Positions 1-10,250 of a stretch of DNA of 64,000 nucleotides are shown piece after piece; positions within the stretch are counted from its first letter, which is position 1, and each line of letters opens with the position of its first letter. The stretch is from Apium graveolens. Its lineage: Eukaryota; Streptophyta; Magnoliopsida; Apiales; Apiaceae. The position numbers and the translations under genes were made by a program. The DNA lies in NCBI RefSeq assembly GCF_009905375.1, contig NC_133650.1, forward strand, positions 301,009,957 to 301,073,956, read 5' to 3'. The notes under the pieces are model-generated. The model was given only the letters and a program-made list of their open reading frames with translations. It did no database searches and had not been told where the DNA came from.

Positions 1-663
1 AACTTGGGGCTTATTATCACAACAGAAACTATAAATAAGCTGACAGAATCTAGCAAAATAAAAAGTAGATCTATCTGCATTCATTTTGTCCCCAACAAAA
101 CCTAAAACAATACGTGCATAGTCAAAATCAGTTCGATTTATAAGAGCATACCCGATTTGTTGGCTGAATATGGGAATTGCATCAAAATTGGAACATTTGT
201 TTGCAAAAGCTTTAGTTATGCAATCAAAGAAGAAACTCCATTCCCTCCTTATGATAGATCTCTTCAACTAGCCCAGCTTTTCCAAAGTCCTTTCATATCC
301 CAGACTGGCCATCATGTTTTGAAGAACTGGCTCGTCAACAGTAGAGTAAACACAGTTCTCATGTAGCTGTAGTGCTTGTCGAACCGTAGACAAAGTCACA
401 ACATACTCATTCTCCCCAGATGAAAAAATAATACTTAGGGACCCTTGAGCACCACCATCATCATACACACCGCTTCTCCAGAACTCCAGTACTTGAGTAC
501 CAGAAACTGCTTCGGGTTCAGTCAGAGCATACCCAATATCAGAACTAGCAAGAAAGTCCTGAATGAAGTAAAGTTCAGAGGGTGCTTCTGACTTGCTAAG
601 AATAGCAGAGAAGTTATTAGGAACAAATGTTACTCCATCGAAGATTATGTCCTTGGGTGCCAT
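1..663 (-). pseudogene. 5' part of element A extra ORF (aORF)
   Basis: The start at 663 gives a protein beginning MAPKDIIFDGVTF, which matches the position and style of the element B extra ORF start (MAPVVKIMSQTGF). The first frame stops near 266. A continuation in another frame between about 150 and 1 contains FYFARFCQLIYSF, which corresponds to YYARFFMLLANHL in B, so the gene is frameshifted and runs past position 1. The function is unknown. The fold style, with alternating hydrophobic helices, resembles plant transposon ORF1-type proteins such as those of Athila, but that is a guess from pattern only. A TATA-like box lies about 160-170 nt upstream of the ATG. Confidence 0.6.
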
Positions 664-753
664 GAAAATTCGTGATAAAGAAAATTGCCTGTAAGGTGTT
701 TGAGAAAATGTCTGTATGAAAAATCGTCAGTAGACGAGAGAGAATAGAAGTAA

Positions 754-778
754 AGAGAGAGAGAGAGAGAGAGAGAGA
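754..778. repeat. (AG)n microsatellite
   Basis: An uninterrupted AG run of about 12 units lies in the 5' leader of the element A extra ORF, between its TATA-like box and its ATG. On the coding strand it is a CT tract, a common type of plant 5' UTR sequence. Confidence 0.9.
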
Positions 779-821
779 TAAAATATGAAAGTAAATAAAA
801 GATTTTACAATCTTTTCTCTC

Positions 822-836
822 TTTTACTTATACACG
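822..836 (-). promoter_or_regulatory. TATA-like box for element A extra ORF
   Basis: The minus strand reads GTGTATAAGTAAAAG about 160-170 nt before the extra-ORF ATG at 663. A CT-rich stretch follows, as in a plant 5' UTR. Element B has a stronger TATA box in the equivalent place, which supports the call. Confidence 0.4.
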
Positions 837-1394
837 GTAGAAAAAGTAACCGTTGAGACACCTGTCAGACATGCAGCAGTAAAAGATATTTAATGGGCAC
901 GGGTTTTCAGTAATCATTACTTATCACATGCAGTTTTTCAAGGTAAAACCGTTCCACTTACCAAGTAATCCCATTAATCAAGGTAGTTCAGTTTTATTTT
1001 AAAATTTAAAACTATTCCCACTTAATAAATTTTATCACTGCGTGACCAATATTCTGTAAAAATAACCAATGAGAGAATGGCCATTAATAAACCAAGGAAA
1101 CAAAAACTTCCACGTCAAAATCAGAAATTGATTCATATCAGAGCTAAAAAGGTCATCAGAATATGGTTAGTATCAGGATTTAAAATGTTATCAGAATATC
1201 AAACGACTCAGAGACAAAATCTTGCATAAATATAAAATTTCATTAATATATTGAGCAAATACATTTCATGAAATTTAAATTATATTCTTAAAAGTACAAG
1301 ATTGTCCTAAGCTATAAATCCTAACATCAACAACTTTTGTCCTAAGCTAAGAAGCCAGACAAAGCTGGCGGTGAAGAGAAACAGGGAGCAGAAA

Positions 1395-1616
1395 TTATTT
1401 CTTCTTCCTACTCTCAACAAAAAGAACAGCAAGACGAATAATACGCTCCTGCTGTCGGAGAGCTTCCAGCCGTTCCTCTTCCAGTCGCTCAAGATGGCGA
1501 TGGTAGTCCATGTAGAAGAACAAGAGGTCTGTGAGGACCTCTTGGGGAACTGAGTCCCAAATTTCATCAGGAATGGCAGTGACATGCCATTCCTGCTGCC
1601 ATTCTGTACACCTCAT
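1395..1616 (-). CDS. Small charged helical ORF between RNase H and extra ORF in element A
   Basis: The 73-residue ORF starts MRCTEWQQEWHVTA. Its C-terminal half is rich in Glu, Arg and Leu (HLERLEEERLEALRQQER) and should form an amphipathic helix or coiled coil. It ends in a basic RKKK tail. I do not recognise it. A TATATAAA box with a nearby ATTGG lies about 130 nt upstream, so it could be a separate transcription unit inside the element. It could also be a decayed piece of a longer retrotransposon ORF. Confidence 0.4.
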   Translation of the reverse strand: MRCTEWQQEWHVTAIPDEIWDSVPQEVLTDLLFFYMDYHRHLERLEEERLEALRQQERIIRLAVLFVESRKKK

Positions 1617-3092
1617 ATTGATAGTGAAGGTGTCATAGTTCAGAACTAAGTTCTAATGAACCATGGTTGTGATGAGTGAAAAAGAAATGAGTTTGAGAGT
1701 TTAAGAGAAAATGAGAGATGTGTTGGCTGGAATGAAGTGTTGGTTTATATAGCCAATAGAATGCCAAGAGACACAAGGAAAATTGAATGGTTATAAGTAG
1801 AAATAATTCTACCTCGTCTCCCTAGACTGATGAGAATAAAAACAGCCATTGGAAGTTTAAAACAGGATTTAATGCGCACATGAAACAAGTAAAAATTACT
1901 GTGCATAGACGTGTACCACTAAACCAAATTATATTGAATGTTAATATCTCACCCAAACATATTCTGATTTTAAATAAGACTGTTTCAGATTTTAACCACA
2001 AATAAGTCAAGTAAAGAATCAGAGTTTAATATCAGAACTTAAACTTATATCATAACTTAACAGTCATCAGAACATGATTTCTTAACTCGAAAAGTGAATG
2101 CCTATTTCTGTAATTCTTCACACAAATTCTGATTTCGTTTCTTCAAAACTTAATCATCAGAACTTCCATCATAACTTGTCCTCGGAATTTATGTAACTGT
2201 CACTTAAACGTTCATCTAAAACAACATCTATCACCATAGTAGTTTTCATCATTCATATGGAGTGTATGTGTGTGCAGTAAGCTAAATATCAGATAAAGAT
2301 TAAAGTCTGATTCACTTCGATACATCTTAGAAAGAAGACATAACTAAGAACTTTGCTCAAAATCTGTCATGATTCTGAAGTCTACTTTAGAATGAGTTCA
2401 TGCATGAGTCCACCTCAAATGTTTTGTGCTTATTTTATGCATCTTTCGAAATTCCATTTTACAGTGGCTTCTCAGTGTAAGTGAGTCACGACTGCTTATC
2501 AGAATTTATGCTATTATCAGAGAATTTCTCCAGTAATCGTAGAGTGTGAAAAGTCACCAAGAAAAATATTTATTTTTGCTTTTCTGATGCATATTACTTA
2601 ATACCATCAATGCACTTGGGTCTTCCCTTCCACAATTTTTACTCTAGATCTCAAAGGAGTACCTGATTTTTATTTCTTTTCCTTTTCTTTTGATAAGTGA
2701 GGCTTATCAGCATTTAGTACATTCACCAGATTTACTAACATCAGAACTTAACAGATGAGAAGCATTATTCTAGTTTTTGACTTAGTAATAAGATAGACAA
2801 AGTAAACTTAACTAAGCTCAATATCAGAATTTGCTTGTGTCAACAGATTTCCACATAAACAATTACTTCAAATATGAGATTTAATAGTATATTAAAGACT
2901 ACTAGGTCAGCATCTAGCATATTTATCCTCATTGGATTGAATAATCACATAAACATTCATATCACTATCAGAGTTTAGAAATTCACATCAGACAACAATC
3001 AGTTTTAAGCAATTTTCAATTAAGCACAGACTACACAAATATGATAATATCTGTAAATACTGATCATAAAGTCTGATGTATCAGAACAAAAA
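1617..3092 (-). other. Non-coding spacer of element A rich in the family word
   Basis: No credible ORF is seen. The stretch holds many variants of TATCAGAACTT, for example around 1138-1200, 2018-2085, 2150, 2498, 2738, 2820, 2968 and 3073. It also holds the promoter-like box at 1743-1751. Confidence 0.6.
1743..1751 (-). promoter_or_regulatory. TATA box upstream of small ORF
   Basis: The minus strand reads TATATAAAC immediately after an ATTGG (inverted CCAAT) element, about 130 nt upstream of the ATG at 1616. The geometry suits a plant core promoter. There is no transcript evidence. Confidence 0.4.
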
Positions 3093-3824
3093 CTAAGCAG
3101 ATTTAGAGAAAGAACCTGAAACCATTCCAAGTTCATTTACCAATCTTGTAAAAGTAGCTTCACACAGTGGTTTTGTGAAGATATCTGCTAGTTGTTGATT
3201 TGTTGGAACAAAGTGCAATTCCAATGTACCTTCATCCACATGTTCCCTTCTGAAGTGGTACCTTATGCTGATGTGCTTTGTCATTGAGTGTTGAACTGGA
3301 TTACCTGTCATAGAAATAGCACTTTGATTATCACAGTAAATAAGGATTTTAAAATATGTTAACCCATAATCCAGTAACCGATTCTTCATCCAAAGAATCT
3401 GTGTACAACAGCTTCCTGCAGCAATGTACTCTGCTTCTGCAGTTGATGTGGGAATTGACTTTTGTTTCTTGCTGAACCAAGAAACCAATCTGCCTACAAC
3501 AAATTGGCAGCTTCCACTTGTGTTTTTCCTGTCAATTTTGCAACCTGCAAAATCTGCATCTGAGTAACCTATTAGCTTAAAGTCTGATTCTCTGGGATAC
3601 CACAATCCCAGATCAGCTGTTCCCTTAAGATACTTGAAAATTCTTTTCACAGCTGTTAAGTGAGGTTCTCTTGGATCTGCTTGAAATCTTGCACAAAGAC
3701 AGGTAGCATACATGATATTAGGTCTACTAGAAGTTAGATAGGGTAGTGAGTTAATCATACCTCTGTAATCAGTAATATCTACTGATTTACCAGTATCCTT
3801 ATCCAATTTTGTTGCAGTGGCCAT
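3093..3824 (-). pseudogene. Element A: end of reverse transcriptase and RNase H
   Basis: The open frame begins at the RT C-terminal segment [10 protein letters not shown] and continues through the connection domain (SDADFAG, STAEAEYIAA, YCDNQSAI) to the copia-type end LADIFTKPL. The RNase H acidic residues are visible: D in GYSDAD, E in AEAEYIAA and D in YCDNQS. The enzyme would degrade the RNA strand of the replication hybrid inside the virus-like particle. It is part of a polyprotein, so the ATG at 3824 is not a true start. The reading upstream of 3824 is broken by an internal deletion. Confidence 0.85.
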
Positions 3825-4074
3825 GGGAGTGGAGGTTGTTCAACATATCCTCTTCCAATTCTTCATTAAGAAAAGCACTTTTTATATCCATTTGAAAGAC
3901 AGTAAACTTTTTGTGAGCAGCATAAGCCAAAAATATCCTTATGGCTTCCAATCTAGCAACTAGTGCAAATGTTTCATCATAATCAATTCCCTCATGTTGA
4001 GAATATCCTTTTGCAACCAGCCTTGCTTTATTCCTTATAATTATGCCATCACTGTCAGTTTTGTTTCTAAATAC
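3825..4074 (-). pseudogene. Element A: N-terminal reverse transcriptase with internal deletion
   Basis: After a stop at 4075 the frame continues with [20 protein letters not shown] and the fingers/palm start [11 protein letters not shown]. Just after the VEQPP equivalent it jumps to the segment before MATATKL. Compared with element B, roughly 0.5 kb is missing. The missing part includes the YVDD catalytic box, the KQAPRAWY segment and the thumb start. RT is therefore inactive in this copy. Confidence 0.75.
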
Positions 4075-6027
4075 CTACTTTGTACCAACAACAGATCTGT
4101 TCTTTGGTCTTGGCACTAGGGTCCGGACTTTGTTTCTTTCAAATTCATTTAACTCTTCCTGCATTGCTTGCACCCAATCAGCATCTTGAAGAGCTTCTTC
4201 CACTTTCTTTGGTTCAGTCTGAGAAAGAAAAGAATTATAGAGACATTCACTTGAAGTAGTTATTCTAGTTCTGACACCTGCATCAGGATTTCCAATAATT
4301 AAGTCAGGTGTATGTGATTTAGTCCACTTCCTTGCAGATGGAAGGTTTTCTCTAGAACTGGATGCTCCCCCATGATCCATGTTGTCTTCATCAACATTTT
4401 CTGATGCTCCCCCTGAAACTATGCTCTCTGAGTTGGATCCTTCAGAAATTGAGTTTTCAGAATTATCAGAACTTGGCTTATCAGAACTTGATGAATCAGA
4501 ACTTGAAGAGCCAGTTATATGTTCTGATGCTTCTTGAGATGTGGTTGTATCTTCAGTATGCTCCCCCTGCACAGGTGCATCTTCCTTTGGCGTAGTCACC
4601 ACAGTTTCAATAATATCAGAGTTTAATCCATCAGAGTTTGCAGTATCAGGATTTATTTTGTCAGGATTTTCAGTATCAGAATTTAAGTCTTCATTTTCAA
4701 ATCTTAGCTGATCATGATCAATGAAATCTTCAAGTCCAGTAATCTTCTTATCATCAAAGGAGACATTGATAGATTCCATGACAACCCTTGTTCTTAAATT
4801 GTAGACTCTGAAGACTTTTGTGAAAAGTGGATATCCAACAAAAATTCCTTCATCAGCTTTTAAATCAAATTTGGATAGCTGTTCAAGATGAGTCTTATGA
4901 ACAAAACACTTGCATCCAAATACATGAAAATACTTCAGATTTGGCTTTTTTTTCTTCACCATCTCATATGGTGTTTTTCCATGCTTGTTAATGAGTGTTG
5001 CATTTTGAGTAAAACAGGCAGTCTGCACAGCTTCAGCCCAAAAATAGGTTGGTAGCTTTGCTTCATCAAGCATAGTTCGTGCAGCTTCAATAAGAGTTCT
5101 ATTCTTTCTTTCAACAACTCCATTTTGCTGTGGAGTTCCAGGAGCAGAAAATTCCTGCTTGATTCCATGGTCTTTGCAGAACTCTTCCATGATCAAATTC
5201 TTGAACTCAGTGCCATTATCACTTCTTACGATCTTCACAGAATCTTTGACCAATTTATCCAGTTGCTTGACATAATCAATCAAGATAGATGCAGTTTCAC
5301 TTTTTGTGTGCAAGAAATACACCCATGTGTATCTGGTGAACTCATCTACTATGACCATAGCATATTTCTTCTTTGCAATAGACAAGACATTCACTGGACC
5401 AAATAGATCTACATGTAGTAGGTGATAAGGTTCAAGAATTGATGATTCAGTCTTGCTCTTGAATGAAGATTTTCTTTGTTTAGCCTTATGACATGAATCA
5501 CAAAGGCCATCAGGAGCAAATACTGATTTTGGCAGTCCTCTCACAAGATCTTTCTTGACTAGTTCATATATATTGTTGAAATTTAAATGAGAGAGTTTCT
5601 TGTGCCAATTCCAGCTTTCTTCAATTGATGCTCTACTCAACAGACAGATTGCAGAACCATCAGTACTTGTTGAAAGCTTGGCTTCATAAATGTTACCATG
5701 CCTGTATCCTTTCAGAACAACTTTGCCTGTAGATTTGCTTACAACTTCACAGTGTTCTTCAAAGAAATCCATATGATAACCTCTGTCACAGATTTGACTA
5801 ACACTCAGCAGATTGTGTTTAAGTCCTGAGACCAGAGCTACTTCTTTAACGATGACATTCCCAAGATTGATATTGCCATATCCCAGTGTCTTTCCAATGT
5901 TGCCATCTCCATAAGAAACACTTGGGCCAGCTTTCTCCACAAAGTCTGATAGCAGGGCTTTATTTCCAGTCATATGTCCTGAGCATCCACTGTCTAGAAC
6001 AAGGATGTTTTTTCTGTTGCCCTGCAA
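4075..6027 (-). CDS. Element A: aspartic protease plus integrase (pol, 5' half)
   Basis: This is one long open frame of 650 codons. Near its start is the protease motif LDSGCSGHMTG with catalytic DSG. At about residues 165-210 is the integrase HHCC zinc-binding region (WHKKLSHLN ... CDSCHKAK). The DDE core follows, with D in LHVDLFGPV, D in VRSDNGTEF and E in NGVVERKNR. From about residue 440 to 570 is a Ser/Asp/Asn-rich linker built of 5-residue repeats, then the RT start DADWVQAMQEELNEFERN. The frame stops at 4075. The first residue is read from a CTG codon next to a CAG, so the true start is as part of a polyprotein. This part of pol is intact while the rest is not. Confidence 0.85.
   Translation of the reverse strand: MQGNRKNILVLDSGCSGHMTGNKALLSDFVEKAGPSVSYGDGNIGKTLGYGNINLGNVIVKEVALVSGLKHNLLSVSQICDRGYHMDFFEEHCEVVSKSTGKVVLKGYRHGNIYEAKLSTSTDGSAICLLSRASIEESWNWHKKLSHLNFNNIYELVKKDLVRGLPKSVFAPDGLCDSCHKAKQRKSSFKSKTESSILEPYHLLHVDLFGPVNVLSIAKKKYAMVIVDEFTRYTWVYFLHTKSETASILIDYVKQLDKLVKDSVKIVRSDNGTEFKNLIMEEFCKDHGIKQEFSAPGTPQQNGVVERKNRTLIEAARTMLDEAKLPTYFWAEAVQTACFTQNATLINKHGKTPYEMVKKKKPNLKYFHVFGCKCFVHKTHLEQLSKFDLKADEGIFVGYPLFTKVFRVYNLRTRVVMESINVSFDDKKITGLEDFIDHDQLRFENEDLNSDTENPDKINPDTANSDGLNSDIIETVVTTPKEDAPVQGEHTEDTTTSQEASEHITGSSSSDSSSSDKPSSDNSENSISEGSNSESIVSGGASENVDEDNMDHGGASSSRENLPSARKWTKSHTPDLIIGNPDAGVRTRITTSSECLYNSFLSQTEPKKVEEALQDADWVQAMQEELNEFERNKVRTLVPRPKNRSVVGTK
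4440..4700 (-). repeat. 15-nt periodic family word in element A pol linker
   Basis: Plus-strand TCAGA[AG]TTT / TCAGGATTT units start every 15 nt at about 4617-4690, and TCAGAACTT units every 15 nt at about 4467-4512. On the coding strand the first run reads as 5-residue units of the form N[SP]Dxx. The word is the same as that in the LTR of this family. Confidence 0.75.
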
Positions 6028-6065
6028 TCACAAAGACCACTAATGATTAGTTTTAAGGACCCAAA

Positions 6066-7146
6066 CTAGCTTGTATCCTTTGGCCTTATTAGGTTTGTTA
6101 ACATTTGCAGCGGATTTAGCATCTTTATGTTAACATTTTTCTTATCAGCATTTACACTATCAGACTTTGTATCAGAACTTACACTAGAAGGAACAATGCT
6201 AACTTTCTTTAAACAATGTTTTATTTGATAATAATCATAGTACAAACTATGATATTCCTTACAAGTATAAATGGAATGCCATAAACTACCACAATGAAAA
6301 TAAGGATTTTGTGGCCTATATCTAACAGACTGACTCTTAACTCCTGACTTTAAAGGTAAGGAGTTTATGTTCTTATTCTTCCTGCAAAAAGAAGCCAGAT
6401 GGTTAGAACTTCCACAATTATGACATGTTTTTCTAGGAGCATTAGGAACAGGCTTATAATCATTGCTTTTATTCACACCTTCCTTTCCATTCCTATTTTT
6501 CCTAGGTGACTTTACCTTGTTTATGTTTTTAACATCTCTCAGCTTATGCTTAAGCTACTTCTTTGTCATTAAGCCTACGTTAACTTCAGTTGTCTTTTCC
6601 TGTTTTAGTTTGTCAGAAATTAATTCCTCTTTAACTTCTGATTTCTCAATATCAGACTTTACAGCTACAAACTTAACAGGTTTTAACTTTGGCTTTTATT
6701 TAACAACTATAGGCTTAATTTCTACAGTTCCTTTATCATTCTTATCATCTCCATAACCTAAGCCCTCTTTCCAGTTTCCACTACTTAACAAATTCTGAGT
6801 TGTTCTGCCAGAGTTAGTCCAAGTCCTGATAATCTCTCTTTCCTTTTCTAACTCATTTTTTAGAGATTCATTCATTTTAAGTACTTCATCCCTAACATAA
6901 AAAGCATCATCTCTATCTTTATGAGTTTGATGGAACATGACTAACTCTTTTTCTAAATAATCATTCCTCTTTTTACAGGCAAGATTTTCAGAAGTTAATC
7001 TTTCACATGTTAAAGTTTGATCTCTAACTGATGAACATGGTTTTAAGATATCTTCTCAAATCATTAATATCATCAGTATGAAAGGCATAAGTAGTTTGAG
7101 GTACCTTTAACTCAGCAGCTTCAGAAATGCTATTAGCATTTACCAT
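6066..7146 (-). pseudogene. Element A: gag-pol linker with two further zinc knuckles and coiled coil
   Basis: Two open pieces are broken by stops. The 6696-6938 piece is a charged coiled coil (DEVLKMNESLKNELEKERE) followed by TWTNSGRTTQN. The 6066-6476 piece has a CCHC knuckle CHNCGSSNHLASFC and a degenerate second one, FHCGSLWHSIYTC, whose first Cys is lost. B, C and D have a comparable region. The coiled coil matches what is known of Sirevirus Gag proteins. The fragment is degenerate here. Confidence 0.65.
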
Positions 7147-8358
7147 CTAGGCATAGTTCACCTCACTTTCATAATCTGAAGTGTCTGTCCAGCTTTTCTT
7201 CTTTTTGACAAGAGCCTTGCCTTTGTCACTCTTCACATTCTTACAATCAGGAGATATGTGGCATTTCTCACCACAGTTGTAGCATTTGACATTTGTATAA
7301 TCTCCTCTGTCAGAATTCCCTCCTTTGCCTTCAGATTTTTTGAAATTCTTCTTATCAGAACTTGCACCTTTCCTGGAAAACTTCTTTCCCTTCCTGAACT
7401 TTCTGTATGCAATCCTTGTGATTCCTTTCACTATAAGAGCACACTGCTTCATCATCTCTTCATCAGCATCCATCTCAGGCAAGCTTTCAGTTTCTGAATC
7501 ATCATCACTATCAGAACTTGATGACTCAGTATCAGACTTTGTGATGAGTACTTTTCCCTTGCCTTTTCTTGAGGTAGCTGCCTTGGGGGATTCTTCTTCA
7601 GCCTTAAGAGCAACTGTCCTTGACTTTCCTCCTTTCCCCTTGCTTCTTTGTTCCATCTCAAGTTCATGAGTCTTGAGCATCCCATAAATTTCATCACGAG
7701 TTGTTTCTTTAAGATTATAGTTGTCTCTTATAATTGTTGCCTTCAAATCCCAACTTTCAGGAAGAGCTAACCGGAATTTAAGGTTCGAATCTTCAAGATC
7801 ATACTCCTTATCAACTAGTGACAAATCATTCAAGAGTTTGACAAATCTGTCGTATAAATCAGTCAATGACTCATTAGACTTTGAGTCAAAGTGTTCATAC
7901 TCTTGAGTGAGTATTGTCTTCCTGTTCTTCTTAATCGAATCAGTTCCCTGGCACCTTGTTTCCAAGGCATCCCATATCTCCTTTGCAGTCATGCAGTTAA
8001 TTACCCTGTTTGACATTACATTATCAATGGCACTGTGCAGCAAGTGTTGTACCTTAGTATCCTTAGCAATTGATGCGATATCTTCAGCAGTGTAATCACT
8101 CTTCTCCTTTGGTACAGACTTTGTTGCTTCACCTGCAACTACAACAGCGAGTTTTGTTGGCTTGTGAGGTCCTTCATTGATTCTGTCAAGATATTCAGGA
8201 TCTGTAGCTTCCAGAAATATAGTCATCCTCACCTTCCATATGGGATATTCAGATGGTTTCAGTATGGGAACTCTAATAGCCTCATATCGACTGTGGATTT
8301 GAGTCTTTGGGGGTTCTTCAGTTTTGGTGGGCTTGGTTGGAGTTTCTGCTTCAGACAT
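7147..8358 (-). CDS. Element A: Gag
   Basis: The 403-residue ORF begins shortly after the primer-binding site. It contains the copia Gag/UBN2-type region (about residues 35-240; YPIWKVRMTIFLEATDPEY, then EIWDALETRCQGTDSIK ... LTDLYDRFVKLLNDL). It ends with an acidic Ser-rich stretch and a CCHC zinc knuckle, CYNCGEKCHISPDC (CX2CX4HX4C), at about residue 358. It would form the particle shell and bind element RNA. The ATG at 8358 is the first after the PBS, about 40 nt away. The frame is open from end to end, unlike the RT of the same copy. Confidence 0.85.
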   Translation of the reverse strand: MSEAETPTKPTKTEEPPKTQIHSRYEAIRVPILKPSEYPIWKVRMTIFLEATDPEYLDRINEGPHKPTKLAVVVAGEATKSVPKEKSDYTAEDIASIAKDTKVQHLLHSAIDNVMSNRVINCMTAKEIWDALETRCQGTDSIKKNRKTILTQEYEHFDSKSNESLTDLYDRFVKLLNDLSLVDKEYDLEDSNLKFRLALPESWDLKATIIRDNYNLKETTRDEIYGMLKTHELEMEQRSKGKGGKSRTVALKAEEESPKAATSRKGKGKVLITKSDTESSSSDSDDDSETESLPEMDADEEMMKQCALIVKGITRIAYRKFRKGKKFSRKGASSDKKNFKKSEGKGGNSDRGDYTNVKCYNCGEKCHISPDCKNVKSDKGKALVKKKKSWTDTSDYESEVNYA

Positions 8359-8400
8359 GATTGTTTTTGGATCTTAAACTGTTTGTGTGTTAACAGATAG

Positions 8401-8412
8401 GCTCTGATACCA
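8401..8412 (-). other. Primer-binding site, element A
   Basis: The minus strand reads TGGTATCAGAGC, the complement of the 3' end of plant initiator tRNA-Met, two bases after the 5' LTR. Confidence 0.9.
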
Positions 8413-8662
8413 CTTATTAGGTCACACACACTGTAGAAGGGGGTTGAATACAGTGTATAGCACAATCAAATCGAATTCAAAGAACTCAAGTAACAGAAAA
8501 CAAACTTTATTAAACTCTGTTACAATGTAGAACTGTCCTCTCTCAGTGATGAACAAATATCACGAGAGCCGTTAGGGTTACAATGAATAATATTCTCGAT
8601 GATAATAACACATATAGTGTAAACCCTATGTTTGTGTTTATATACTACACGGTTACAAGATA

Positions 8663-9898
8663 CGGTAAAACCTCTGTAAATTAATACTCGATTAATTAAT
8701 AATCTCTCTAAATTAATAATTTTGTCCGGTCCCGACTTGGGCCAGTTCAAAAAATGATCAATTTCGATAAGATAATAAGATAATAATTTTTGTGAAAACC
8801 CTGTATAAAAATATGGTCCCAATAAAACTATAAATTAATAATTCCCTTATATTCATAAAAATATAGCTATTACATCTTTGTAAAATATGATTCAATTGTA
8901 GTTTGCTTTTTCATATAATTTAAATCAACATGAAGCTCATCCCTAATCTTCCTTATTGCATCCAAAAGCTCGGGTGTGGTGCTTTCATGTTGCATCAAAA
9001 AGTTATTAAGCATTTTTGATGCCTTGAGTGCTTCTTAACTTGAATTTCTCAAGCCAACCTTGAGAAAAAGTGTGCTCCTGATCTTGTTGAGGGTATAAAA
9101 TTTTCATGGTCTCTTTTGCCTTCTCTAAAATTAGCTTTCATGTCATATTAACACGATCTTGGTACTGGAGAAACCATTCATAGATAACCTTCTCCATATC
9201 TGGATATTTTGCTGGTTTATGTCGCTTAATATCTTTTCTTTTCTCCAAGTAATTAGCTGCAAGATAGTCTGCTGACCTTTTCAGTGTATTTGATATTGTA
9301 CCTTGACTAACTTTTAGATGAAACTTATTCTCGAGCCACAACTGGAGATCTTTTTGAGTGCATGATGAATTTTCTCTTTTATATTCACATAATGCTTTTC
9401 TTGCTTCATCCGTCATTGTTGATTTTGTGACACATTTTAGATGAGAAGCCATTGTTTTGTTTGTATAATTTTTCCCCCAATCTAGTATATATAATATATT
9501 TTATGACTACACATACATTGAATACTTTCTATGTAAAATACAATGAATTAAATTAATTCATGTACTTTGAATTTTCCTAATATACATTGAATATTTTCTA
9601 TGTAAAATACAATGAATTTAACTTATACACTACATGGACTTTGAATCTAATATATTGTACATTACATTGACTTTCTAAATTCATATACATTGAATTAATT
9701 GAATTAAGTATAAAATATAAATTGTACAATTCATTTTATTTAAATTTATGTGAATAAAAATTTAATCAAAAGTTAATTTTGTTTGCTACCGAAAATTCTC
9801 TATAAATTAATAATTATTAATTTATCGATTAATTAATACCTCTCTAAATTAATAGAATTCTCCGGTCCCAACTATATTAATTTATAGAGGTTTTACTG
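8663..9898. mobile_element. Pogo-like (Tc1/mariner superfamily) DNA transposon, internally deleted
   Basis: The terminal inverted repeats are about 24 bp: left CGGTAAAACCTCTGTAAATT, right (reverse complement) CAGTAAAACCTCTATAAATT. TA duplications flank it at 8661-8662 and 9899-9900. The empty site is seen in the A' LTR, where TTACAAGATAAATTCTAATTG is uninterrupted. The 1,236-bp size is too small for a full transposase, and the coding part lacks the DDE domain. Confidence 0.9.
8870..9452 (-). pseudogene. Pogo-like transposase remnant: CENP-B DNA-binding domain joined to C-terminal tail
   Basis: The ATG at 9452 opens a 104-codon frame that looks like a CENP-B/psq-type helix-turn-helix (ARKALCEYKRENSSCTQKDL, then VSQGTISNTLKRSADYLA). 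It runs into the second HTH (PDMEKVIYEWFLQYQDR). After a TGA the same frame continues with GWLEKFKLRS, the end of the CENP-B type DNA-binding region. After a one-base shift comes a tail with TPELLDAIRKIRDEL and QTTIESYFTKM. The catalytic DDE region, normally some 200 or more residues, is absent. The tail contains Q-x-x-I-x-x-Y-F, a PCNA-interaction box pattern. Confidence 0.75.
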
Positions 9899-10250
9899 TA
9901 ATCGCTAATTGATAAGGAATATAATTCTGCTTCCTAAAATATATCAATCAGTTATCTTTTCTTCCAAGTATTCCATTCTTCACAGAATTCCTTCTTCATG
10001 CATATCTCTTCTTACGTTTGTCTTGATCTTCTTTCCTTTCCAATCAGCCGCCTTCCTTATCTGAAAGTTTCCTTTAAGCCCTGATATTATCTTCTGTTAA
10101 ATATCCCCTGAACCTTAAGTACTGATAACTTAAGTTCTGACTTCAGTGTAAGTGCTAATTTCAATTAAGTACTGATTTATCCTGTTTAAGTAAGATCTGA
10201 AAACTAAACACAAATCATATTAGACATGACATTATCAAATAAATCTAACA

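Larger units (their letters stand above)
1..10250 (-). mobile_element. Copia LTR retrotransposon A (left end outside window)
   Basis: Read on the minus strand the order is: 5' LTR 8415-10250 (split by a pogo element), tRNA-iMet-type primer site 8401-8412, gag, a linker with extra zinc knuckles, protease/integrase, a shortened reverse transcriptase, RNase H, a small ORF, then an extra ORF running off the window. The 3' LTR is not in the window. Gene order PR-INT-RT-RH assigns it to Ty1/copia. A long ORF after RNase H and a coiled-coil gag region suggest the Sirevirus (SIRE/Maximus) lineage, which is inference. It appears inserted in A' (right boundary 10250), a same-family element in the opposite orientation. 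It cannot be autonomous because the catalytic YVDD segment of RT is deleted. Confidence 0.85.
8415..10250 (-). repeat. 5' LTR of element A, split by a pogo element
   Basis: The sequence matches in reverse complement the A' LTR at 12497-13096. Without the insert it is about 600 bp. The plus-strand left end reads TATTAG where the A' LTR has TGTTAG, so the terminal dinucleotide is mutated. The right end is TCTAACA. The family word is frequent at 10080-10200, for example TTAAGTACTGATAACTTAAGTTCTGA. Confidence 0.9.

Noticed and set aside
10226..10250. ATG at 10226 as the start of a 431-codon gene
   Set aside because: The first 25 bases belong to the LTR of element A; the true gene is the A' extra ORF, cut at 10250.
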